A stretch of 5,154 nt of DNA from Bacteroidetes bacterium SW_11_45_7 (GTDB lineage: Bacteria > Bacteroidota > Bacteroidia > Chitinophagales > SW-11-45-7): contig PXTV01000085.1 of assembly GCA_003022985.1 (NCBI GenBank), positions 1 through 5,154 on the forward strand. Reading direction: 5' to 3'. Below are positions 1 through 5,154 of the stretch, one piece after another (positions within the stretch are counted from its first letter, which is position 1; the number at the start of each line of letters is the position of its first letter). The notes below the pieces were generated by a model. The model saw only the letters and a list, made by a program, of their open reading frames with translations. It was not told where the DNA came from and ran no database searches. The translations under genes were made by a program, and so were the position numbers.

Positions 1-783
1 TCAGTTATTCAAAACTTTAAAAATAATAATAACCATCCGTTGCGTGTAGCGCTTCGGGACAATGACACCTGGCGCAATTGGACCCCACAGGCACCAATAA
101 GATTGTATTTCTGCACTAACGATGATCAAGTAAAATACACGAACAGCATTCTTGCCTATGACAGTTTAAAGGCCAAAGGAGCCACTATAGATACTGCAAA
201 TAAAGGAAACAAAGGCCACGGGCAATGTATCAATCCAAGCGTACAGGATGCCTTTTTGTGGTTCTTGAGTAAAAAGAAAAAATACTTCTCCGTTAATGTG
301 CAAACATCTCCTGACACAGGTCAGGGTAGTGGTAAAGCTGTTATAGTGCCGTCCAATACAAATAAAAACCTCGATTATTCCTGGAGTAATGGCATAACTT
401 CCTCGGATTCTATTGCTGACAATCTAAATCCGGGGAGCTATACAGTCACAGTAACAGATCCAACCACAAGCTGTACAAGAGTTAAGGATTTTACAATCGG
501 GCAATCGACAGGACTTATGGCCAGGAGTAGCAGTGATCCTGTATTGCGTGCCTATCCCAATCCAACCAATAATACATTTACCATTGAAATCAACGAGGAA
601 GGAGCAGTTGATAACGGAGACATCCGCTTGTTCAACACAACAGGCAAGGTTGTTAAAACAATTCAGCCCAAAAACCTAAACTATCGTTTCACTATTCAAA
701 GTAACGAACTCAGCTCAGGCGTTTACATTCTCGAATATCAAACGAGTAATGGTGTTGAGCATCTGAAGCTGGTGAAGAATTAA
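1..783 (+). CDS. C-terminal part of a secreted alpha/beta hydrolase with SprB-like repeat and T9SS type A sorting domain (5' end outside window)
   Basis: The frame is open from base 1 with no upstream stop, so the gene begins outside the window; the TTG at 40 is an internal codon, not a start. The visible 260 residues fall into three parts. Residues 1 to about 92 resemble the end of an alpha/beta-hydrolase fold: a strand (RLYFCTNDDQV) carrying the likely catalytic Asp (codons at 121-126), then a GHGQC motif with the likely catalytic His (codon 217-219), then an AFLWFL helix. The nucleophile serine would lie upstream and is not seen. Residues about 95-166 look like one SprB-type Ig-like repeat (YSWSNGITSSDSI, then PGSYTVTVTD). 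Residues about 182-260 are a type A T9SS sorting domain (AYPNPTNN, then IRLFNTTGKVVKTI, SSGVYILEY and a final basic LKLVKN). In this family the sorting domain is removed at the outer membrane, leaving the enzyme on the surface or released. Esterase, lipase or peptidase activity cannot be distinguished here. Confidence 0.88.
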   Translation, partial: SVIQNFKNNNNHPLRVALRDNDTWRNWTPQAPIRLYFCTNDDQVKYTNSILAYDSLKAKGATIDTANKGNKGHGQCINPSVQDAFLWFLSKKKKYFSVNVQTSPDTGQGSGKAVIVPSNTNKNLDYSWSNGITSSDSIADNLNPGSYTVTVTDPTTSCTRVKDFTIGQSTGLMARSSSDPVLRAYPNPTNNTFTIEINEEGAVDNGDIRLFNTTGKVVKTIQPKNLNYRFTIQSNELSSGVYILEYQTSNGVEHLKLVKN

Positions 784-811
784 ACATTATCAACAATCTA
801 TCTTATTTTTT

Positions 812-844
812 ATGCCTTCTCTTTTTTCAGGGGAAGGCATTTTT
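812..844 (+). terminator. Rho-independent terminator after the T9SS-sorted hydrolase gene
   Basis: A perfect 8-bp inverted repeat (ATGCCTTC at 812-819, GAAGGCAT at 833-840) extends inward through T820-G832, C821-G831, T822-G830 and T823-A829, leaving a small T-rich loop. It is followed directly by a T run (840-844). It lies about 30 bases after the stop codon at 781-783. The bases before the stem are also T-rich rather than A-rich, so it is not an obvious bidirectional terminator. It separates the hydrolase from the transporter operon. Confidence 0.8.
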
Positions 845-937
845 ATGCTTCCTATTACTACCCATCGCCTACAATCAGGATCAACAAAAAGATAGAAAGG
901 GAAATGATCTTTTATTACCAGACCAAAGCAGAAATAC

Positions 938-945
938 TATATTTG
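938..945 (+). promoter_or_regulatory. Probable Bacteroidota-type -7 promoter box of the transporter operon
   Basis: TATATTTG matches the TAnnTTTG consensus of Bacteroidota primary sigma factor promoters. It lies in the 116-base stretch between the terminator and the first start codon, where I see nothing else. The -33 element is poor: only TTAC at 915-918 sits at the expected 19-base spacing instead of TTTG/TTG. Transcription would start at roughly 949-953. That leaves almost no leader for the ATG at 961, but usable leaders for the ATGs at 976 and 997. Assignment rests on one consensus box and its position. Confidence 0.5.
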
Positions 946-960
946 CCTACCCTCAGTTAA

Positions 961-2502
961 ATGCCTTTATATTACATGATCAAAATCCATCTCTCCATGT
1001 TTCATCCCCAATTATTCCTTAAGGCACTTGCAGTTTTATTTGTTACAACACTCTTCATTGGCTGTTCAGGAGGAGCCGGAGATAGCAGCTCTGACTCTTC
1101 AAACAGTGGGCCTGTCAATAGTCAGCGCGCGGGGAAAAATGAAGTTATTATCCACGAAACAGCAGACGCTGATAAAATGAATCCCCTCACTTCAACAAGT
1201 GCTAATGCCGGTTACATCCATAACAGACTCTACCAGGGTTTGTTGTACGTTGGCCCGGACTCGTTTAAATACCACCCGGTCATTGCTGAGTCTCGTCCTG
1301 AAATTGAGAAGATCTCAAACGATGAATACGAAAAAGGACTTACCATATCTTATACGATAAGGGATGAGGCAAAATGGGATAATGGCGATCCCATCACTTC
1401 TCAGGATGTTGCCTTCAGCTTAAAAGCTATCAAAAATCCCAAAGTGGATGCCGAACATTTAAGGGGTTATTACAAGTTTATCGATGCTATTGACATCGAG
1501 GATCAGAAGAACTTCACGTTTTACTGCAACAAGCGTTACTTCCTTGCTGAGATTTGGAGTGCTGTTACTGTTTTACCTGAACATGTCTACGATCCCGATC
1601 AATTGATGCGGAATTTCACTGTTAAGGAATTGAACAATCCCAAGAAAGTTCAAAAGCTGCAGGGGAACGATAAAATCAACAAGTTTGCCGAAAACTTCAA
1701 TTCCGAAAAATATCAGCGGAAAAAAGGATTTGTAAAAGGCAGTGGTCCGTATCAATATGAAAGCTGGGAAACAGGGCAGCGCATAACACTCAAACGCAAG
1801 GATGATTGGTGGGGCGATAAGTTACCGGATGATATGCCCGGCTTTGCAGCCAAGCCTGATAAAATTGTTTACGAAATTATAAATGATAACACAACTGCCA
1901 TGACGGCCCTTAAAGATGAGCAACTGGATGTTCACTACAATATGCGCTCCCGTAAGTTTCTCAAGCTCAAGGATGATAAGGATTTCAAGAAACTCTACAA
2001 CCTCCACTCCCCTACGGAGTTGTCCTATTCCTATATTGGCATGAATATGGACAATCCAAAACTTAAAGATGTCAAAGTCCGAAAAGCCCTTTCTTATACC
2101 TTAAACCGGAAAAAGATCATTGAAACACTGCAAAGAGGTTTAGCTGAACCCCTCAATGGGCCCATCCACCCCTCAAAAGAATATTACAAGGAGAACCTCA
2201 ATCCTTATTCCTACAACATTCAAAAAGCAAATCAGCTATTGAAGGAAGCCGGCTGGCAGGATTCTGACGGCAACGGGATCAAGGACAAAACAATCAACGG
2301 TGACAAAACCGAACTCAAGCTTGAATTGAAATATTCCCAGGGAAGCAGCACTGGCGAAAAGCTGGGCTTGATTTTCAAGAAAGCTGCTGAACAGATCGGT
2401 GTGAGCATTAACCTGGTCCAAAAAGAATGGACGGTATTCATCGAGGAAAACAAAAACCACAATTTCGAGATGTATTTAGCCGGTTGGGTTTCCTCTCCGT
2501 GA
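961..2502 (+). CDS. Peptide-type ABC transporter substrate-binding lipoprotein (SBP_bac_5, OppA/DppA-like), N-terminal ~85% before a frame break
   Basis: This would capture oligopeptides or similar ligands in the periplasm for the two permeases that follow. A hydrophobic signal segment (LFLKALAVLFVTT) ends in a lipobox (LFIGC) with the lipidated Cys at 1063-1065. A Ser/Gly/Asp-rich tether follows, with no clear K/Q-(D/E)2-type outer-surface export signal after the Cys, so I infer a periplasm-facing lipoprotein. Family signatures numbered from the ATG at 961: KWDNGDPITSQDVAFSLKAI (138-157), GSGPYQYESW (260-269) with KRKDDWWG (278-285), VRKALSYTLNRKKII (373-387), and DSDGNGIKDK (434-443). The ATG at 997 gives the most usual signal peptide (Cys at 23) and fits the predicted transcript start; 961 is merely the longest frame. 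The frame ends at TGA 2500-2502 after the core strand MYLAGW. The rest of the domain continues in the +1 frame, so as read the protein lacks its C-terminal ~100 residues and probably would not fold properly. Confidence 0.85.
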   Translation: MPLYYMIKIHLSMFHPQLFLKALAVLFVTTLFIGCSGGAGDSSSDSSNSGPVNSQRAGKNEVIIHETADADKMNPLTSTSANAGYIHNRLYQGLLYVGPDSFKYHPVIAESRPEIEKISNDEYEKGLTISYTIRDEAKWDNGDPITSQDVAFSLKAIKNPKVDAEHLRGYYKFIDAIDIEDQKNFTFYCNKRYFLAEIWSAVTVLPEHVYDPDQLMRNFTVKELNNPKKVQKLQGNDKINKFAENFNSEKYQRKKGFVKGSGPYQYESWETGQRITLKRKDDWWGDKLPDDMPGFAAKPDKIVYEIINDNTTAMTALKDEQLDVHYNMRSRKFLKLKDDKDFKKLYNLHSPTELSYSYIGMNMDNPKLKDVKVRKALSYTLNRKKIIETLQRGLAEPLNGPIHPSKEYYKENLNPYSYNIQKANQLLKEAGWQDSDGNGIKDKTINGDKTELKLELKYSQGSSTGEKLGLIFKKAAEQIGVSINLVQKEWTVFIEENKNHNFEMYLAGWVSSP

Positions 2503-2761
2503 CAATGAAACCGACCAAATTATTGAAGAATTGCGCTATACGCTTGATCAAGACAAGAGGGCAAAGCTTTACAAGAAGTTCCAGAAAGAGGTTAATGAAC
2601 GAGCTCCGTACATATTCCTCTATTCTGCTAAGAACAAGCTCGCTATTCATAAGCGCTTCAACAATGCTGATCCCAAGCTGAAGCGGCCCGGATTTGTAGT
2701 TGATGAATTCGAGCTCGACAAAAGCTTCGGCAAGCAGACCAAAGCAGCTTCAGTAGAATAA
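2498..2761 (+). pseudogene. Out-of-frame C-terminal remnant of the same substrate-binding protein
   Basis: The +1 frame from about 2498 reads RDNETDQIIEELRYTLDQD, then KRAKLYKKFQKEV, APYIFLYSAKNKLAIHKRF and a charged tail ending at TAA 2759-2761. This is the standard C-terminus of SBP_bac_5 proteins: the helix after the 'Y.GF.N.E.D.LI' segment, the 'R..LY...Q..' helix and the 'P.....Y' strand. It has no ATG in frame; the first possible restart is TTG at 2531, which would yield only a fragment of a domain. It is therefore best read as the detached 3' end of the gene starting at 961-997, not a separate small gene. Together 961-2761 is 1801 bases, so the lesion is a net loss of 3n+2 bases (or gain of 3n+1). 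It ends 16 bases before the oppB-type gene. Confidence 0.8.
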
Positions 2762-2777
2762 GAAGAAGAGTTGTTCC

Positions 2778-4301
2778 ATGTTTCAATACGTCATCAAGCG
2801 TATACTTATCATTGTCCCTACGCTGGCCGTCATTTCCCTGCTTGCATTTTTCCTCTTTAAGGCAGCACCGGGCGACCCCGTAGAGCTTCGTTTACAAGGG
2901 GGGATGCAGAGCCAGAGCGGTCAATTGGACAGCAAGCTGGCCAATGAACAGGCTTATATCTCCCTAAGCAAAAAAATGGGGCTCCATCTGCCAGTCTTTT
3001 ACTTCAGTATCACATCTCAAGCTTATCCGGATACGCTTAACAAAATCTATCGTGATGATGAACGGGCCAATCTGAGTCGCCTGATTGATCAATACGGGAA
3101 CTGGCCCAGGATTGAACAGTATTATCAGAATCTTAAGGATCTCGAGTACAGCGCCATTTCCATCGCACCTGATTCTACTAATTTTTCGCGGGTGCGTACG
3201 ATCCGGGAGAATACCAACCGGCTATTCAAAACCTACAAGGATCGCGATATCCAGCGCTTACTCGGGGAAATCGATTCCGCATTACAGATTGAATCAACTG
3301 TGATGATGGATAGCGTCCCCGTTCAGAAAAACACTCTGGACACCCTCAAAAAGGATGTAAATAAGCTGCTGGCCAGTTATAAAGCAGTTAAAGAGGAATC
3401 GACAATTTCCCGGACGTACATCCCCAAATTGATTTGGTACGGAACCGATAATCAATACCACCGCTGGATATTTGGTGATATTCCGTGGTTTACGGAAAAT
3501 ACCGATCCAGCAAATAACTCTTACGGTTTCTTACGCGGAGATTTTGGCGATTCATACCTGGATGGGCGCCCCGTCTCGTCCAAAATAGGTGATGCCATTA
3601 TATGGACCATGTTGCTGAATATTATTGCTGTGTTGATCGCCTATATGATTTCCATTCCCGTTGGGGTTCACACAGCTGTTAAGAAGGACAGCAAGTTCGA
3701 TCGCGTGTCGACAACCATTCTTTTTATTCTCTATTCCCTCCCCAACTTCTGGATAGCTACATTGTTGATCGTCTTCCTCACAACACCCGAATACGGCATC
3801 AATCTCTTCCCCACCTACGGGCCTTATTCATCCGGGCTGGCCGATGATGCCTCCTTTTTCACGGTATTTTTTGATGTGGCTCACCACTTGGTTCTACCGG
3901 TATTCTGCCTGACTTATACTTCTCTTGCCTTCATTTCAAGGCAAATGAGGGGCGGCATGGTGAATGTTATCAGCTCCGATTTTATTCGCACAGCGCGTGC
4001 TAAAGGGCTGAATCAACGTAAGGTTGTTTGGAAACACGCTTTTCGCAATTCACTGATCCCTATTATAACCCTGTTTGCCAATTTGTTTCCCATTATGATC
4101 AGCGGCTCGGTTGTTATCGAGATCATCTTCAACATTCCCGGCATGGGGCAGCTGGCCTATCAATCCTTGCTTGCCAGGGATTACCCGGTTGTCTTTACGG
4201 TACTCATGCTATCGGCAATTTTAACAATGGTGGGTGTTCTGGTGTCAGATATTATTTACGCCTTAGTTGATCCCAGAATTTCTTACACGAAAAAGTCGTA
4301 A
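2778..4301 (+). CDS. OppB/DppB-type ABC transporter permease with large periplasmic insertion
   Basis: An inner-membrane channel subunit pairing with the OppC-type protein downstream. It begins with the family's N-terminus: MFQYVIKRIL, TM1 (about 9-28), then APGDPVELRL. The transmembrane domain resumes at FLRGDFGDSYLDGRPV (251-266), followed by TM2 (about 275-297), TM3 (310-334) and TM4 (368-388). The EAA loop that docks on the ATPase is at about 400-428 (DFIRTARAKGLNQRKVVWKH), with two further helices (429-450, 470-497) and the typical ending YALVDPRISY. The protein has 507 residues against about 305-340 for usual family members; the excess is a hydrophilic, mostly helical stretch (about 76-225) in the first periplasmic loop. 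The ATG at 2778 follows the previous stop by 16 bases, with a purine run (2761-2770) that could weakly aid initiation. It could be called OppB, DppB or YejB-like; the substrate is not decidable. Confidence 0.93.
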   Translation: MFQYVIKRILIIVPTLAVISLLAFFLFKAAPGDPVELRLQGGMQSQSGQLDSKLANEQAYISLSKKMGLHLPVFYFSITSQAYPDTLNKIYRDDERANLSRLIDQYGNWPRIEQYYQNLKDLEYSAISIAPDSTNFSRVRTIRENTNRLFKTYKDRDIQRLLGEIDSALQIESTVMMDSVPVQKNTLDTLKKDVNKLLASYKAVKEESTISRTYIPKLIWYGTDNQYHRWIFGDIPWFTENTDPANNSYGFLRGDFGDSYLDGRPVSSKIGDAIIWTMLLNIIAVLIAYMISIPVGVHTAVKKDSKFDRVSTTILFILYSLPNFWIATLLIVFLTTPEYGINLFPTYGPYSSGLADDASFFTVFFDVAHHLVLPVFCLTYTSLAFISRQMRGGMVNVISSDFIRTARAKGLNQRKVVWKHAFRNSLIPIITLFANLFPIMISGSVVIEIIFNIPGMGQLAYQSLLARDYPVVFTVLMLSAILTMVGVLVSDIIYALVDPRISYTKKS

Positions 4302-4302
4302 C

Positions 4303-5154
4303 GTGGCCCAGGATCAAGAACAAACATCACAAACGCAAGAGCGCGGCTATTGGCAGATCGTTCAGCGCCAGTTTGCTAAAAACAGGCCTGCCGTGTGGTC
4401 ATTGCGCGTTCTTTACGTGATCATTGCCATTGGCTTGTTTGCGGATTTTCTCGCTAATGACAAGCCGCTTTATTGCCAATACGAGGGTACAACCTATTTT
4501 CCCGTATTCAAAGAATACGGTGAAAGTCTGGGCTTAACTGAATGGCCTGAAGAATTGGCCGTTGCTGACTGGAAACAACTTGATCTTAAGAATGCGATCT
4601 GGCCGCCTGTTCCCTATTCACAGTCGGAAATCGACTTGAACAATTCCCAATACGTAAGCCCTTTTGCTGACCAGGATGTCAAATCGATGCGTTGGCATCA
4701 CTGGCTGGGAACTGATCAAATAGGCCGTGATATCCTCTCAGGCATGATCCACGGCACGCGTATCGCTATGCTTGTAGGGATCGTGTCCATGTCCATTGCT
4801 TCATTCCTGGGCATATTGCTGGGCGCTCTGGCCGGTTACTTTGGGGATAATCATCTCCGCATGTCAAGGATTCGGCTCATCCTCAACCTCATTTTTCTGA
4901 TCATTGCATACTTCTATGTATTTTATATCGATCAATACACGTATTCAGATGCGTTAAGCGAATCGCTCCTTCAATTCATCGGCTTATTCTTTTGGGGGAT
5001 TATCAAATTTGCCGGGATTATGTTAATTCCGAATCTGCTCGCTATCCCTCTCAAGAAGATCGCGTTTTTGCAGAAGCAAGTGACAATTCCCATGGATATC
5101 ATCATTTCCCGCTTAATCGAAATTGTCGTATCGATCCCTGTCTTGCTATTGATC
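4303..5154 (+). CDS. OppC/DppC-type ABC transporter permease, GTG start, 3' end beyond window
   Basis: Second inner-membrane channel subunit. The frame is open from GTG 4303 through the last base (284 codons seen). GTG 4303 is chosen because it lies one base after the upstream stop (4299-4301), suggesting translational coupling, and gives the usual hydrophilic N-terminus. The only alternatives are a TTG at 4267 inside the upstream gene or an ATG at 4690, too far in. Features: TM1 about 34-51; an expanded periplasmic loop (52-130) with KPLYCQY, TYFPVFKEYG and WPPVPYS, resembling the corresponding loop of YejE-like permeases as I recall it; the family signature HWLGTDQIGRDILSGMIHG (133-151); and TM2 (about 152-178) ending AGYFG. 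Normally TM3 follows almost at once. Here about 80 residues with two hydrophobic segments (about 193-209 and 222-246) intervene before MDIIISRLIEIVVSIPVLLL (264-283), which is canonical TM3. The EAA loop should lie beyond the edge. Confidence 0.9.
   Translation, partial: MAQDQEQTSQTQERGYWQIVQRQFAKNRPAVWSLRVLYVIIAIGLFADFLANDKPLYCQYEGTTYFPVFKEYGESLGLTEWPEELAVADWKQLDLKNAIWPPVPYSQSEIDLNNSQYVSPFADQDVKSMRWHHWLGTDQIGRDILSGMIHGTRIAMLVGIVSMSIASFLGILLGALAGYFGDNHLRMSRIRLILNLIFLIIAYFYVFYIDQYTYSDALSESLLQFIGLFFWGIIKFAGIMLIPNLLAIPLKKIAFLQKQVTIPMDIIISRLIEIVVSIPVLLLI

Noticed and set aside
40..783. A complete gene starting at TTG 40
   Set aside because: The frame is open back to base 1, and the protein would begin in the middle of a hydrolase domain without an export signal although it has a T9SS tail, so it is a partial gene.
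2486..2503. Programmed frameshift joining the two halves of the binding protein (GGGTTTC at 2486-2492, or a release-factor-2-like CCG TGA C at 2497-2503)
   Set aside because: The GGGTTTC heptamer is in the wrong phase and would cause a -1 shift, whereas +1 is needed. A +1 slip at CCG-TGA-C would join SSP to DNETDQ, but the product would still lack about 20-30 family-typical residues, so a deletion explains the region better.
1573..2650. Several 60-76 codon minus-strand open frames within the binding-protein gene
   Set aside because: They lie antisense to strongly conserved SBP_bac_5 coding sequence, have no promoter or family signature, and read as complements of the real gene.
2427..2681. 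Separate small plus-strand gene bridging the frame break (ATG 2427)
   Set aside because: It is in the third frame, overlaps both halves of the binding-protein gene, and its translation is basic low-quality sequence with no recognisable domain.
919..2747. Direct repeat CAGACCAAAGCAG at 919-931 and 2735-2747, flanking the binding-protein gene
   Set aside because: A single 13-base match in a 5-kb window is within chance expectation; there are no inverted ends, no transposase and no target duplication to suggest a mobile element.
3085..4270. Alternative-frame open frames at 3085-3303 and 4028-4270 on the plus strand
   Set aside because: Both are inside the OppB-type permease gene, whose own frame carries clear family motifs across the same bases.

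Overview
The window looks like a piece of a Bacteroidota genome (Cytophaga/Flavobacterium/Saprospira-like), of moderate GC content. Three things point there: a secreted protein ending in a type A type IX secretion (T9SS) sorting domain, preceded by a SprB-like repeat; a TAnnTTTG-type -7 promoter box; and weak or absent Shine-Dalgarno sequences. Assignment below phylum is not possible from what is visible.

Layout: (1) Bases 1-783 are the 3' part of a gene running in from the left edge. It encodes the end of an alpha/beta-hydrolase catalytic domain, one SprB-like Ig-type repeat and the T9SS sorting domain. (2) Bases 784-960 are intergenic, with a rho-independent terminator (812-844) and a probable promoter for the next unit (938-945). 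(3) Bases 961-2761 are a peptide-type ABC transporter substrate-binding lipoprotein (SBP_bac_5 / OppA-DppA family). Its reading frame is broken near 2495-2503, and about 20-30 family-typical residues are missing at the break. (4) Bases 2778-4301 are an OppB/DppB-type permease with a large extra periplasmic domain. (5) Bases 4303-5154 are an OppC/DppC-type permease, starting at GTG one base after the previous stop and cut by the right edge. It carries an expanded periplasmic loop and an apparent two-helix insertion between canonical TM2 and TM3.

Genes 3-5 form one operon for uptake of oligopeptides or similar small ligands: the lipoprotein captures the ligand in the periplasm and the two permeases form the inner-membrane channel. 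No ATPase subunit is inside the window. The hydrolase belongs to a separate transcription unit, isolated by the terminator.

I see no RNA gene, CRISPR array, transposon or evident undescribed system. The observations most worth a second look are the lesion in the binding-protein gene and the non-canonical insertions in both permeases.
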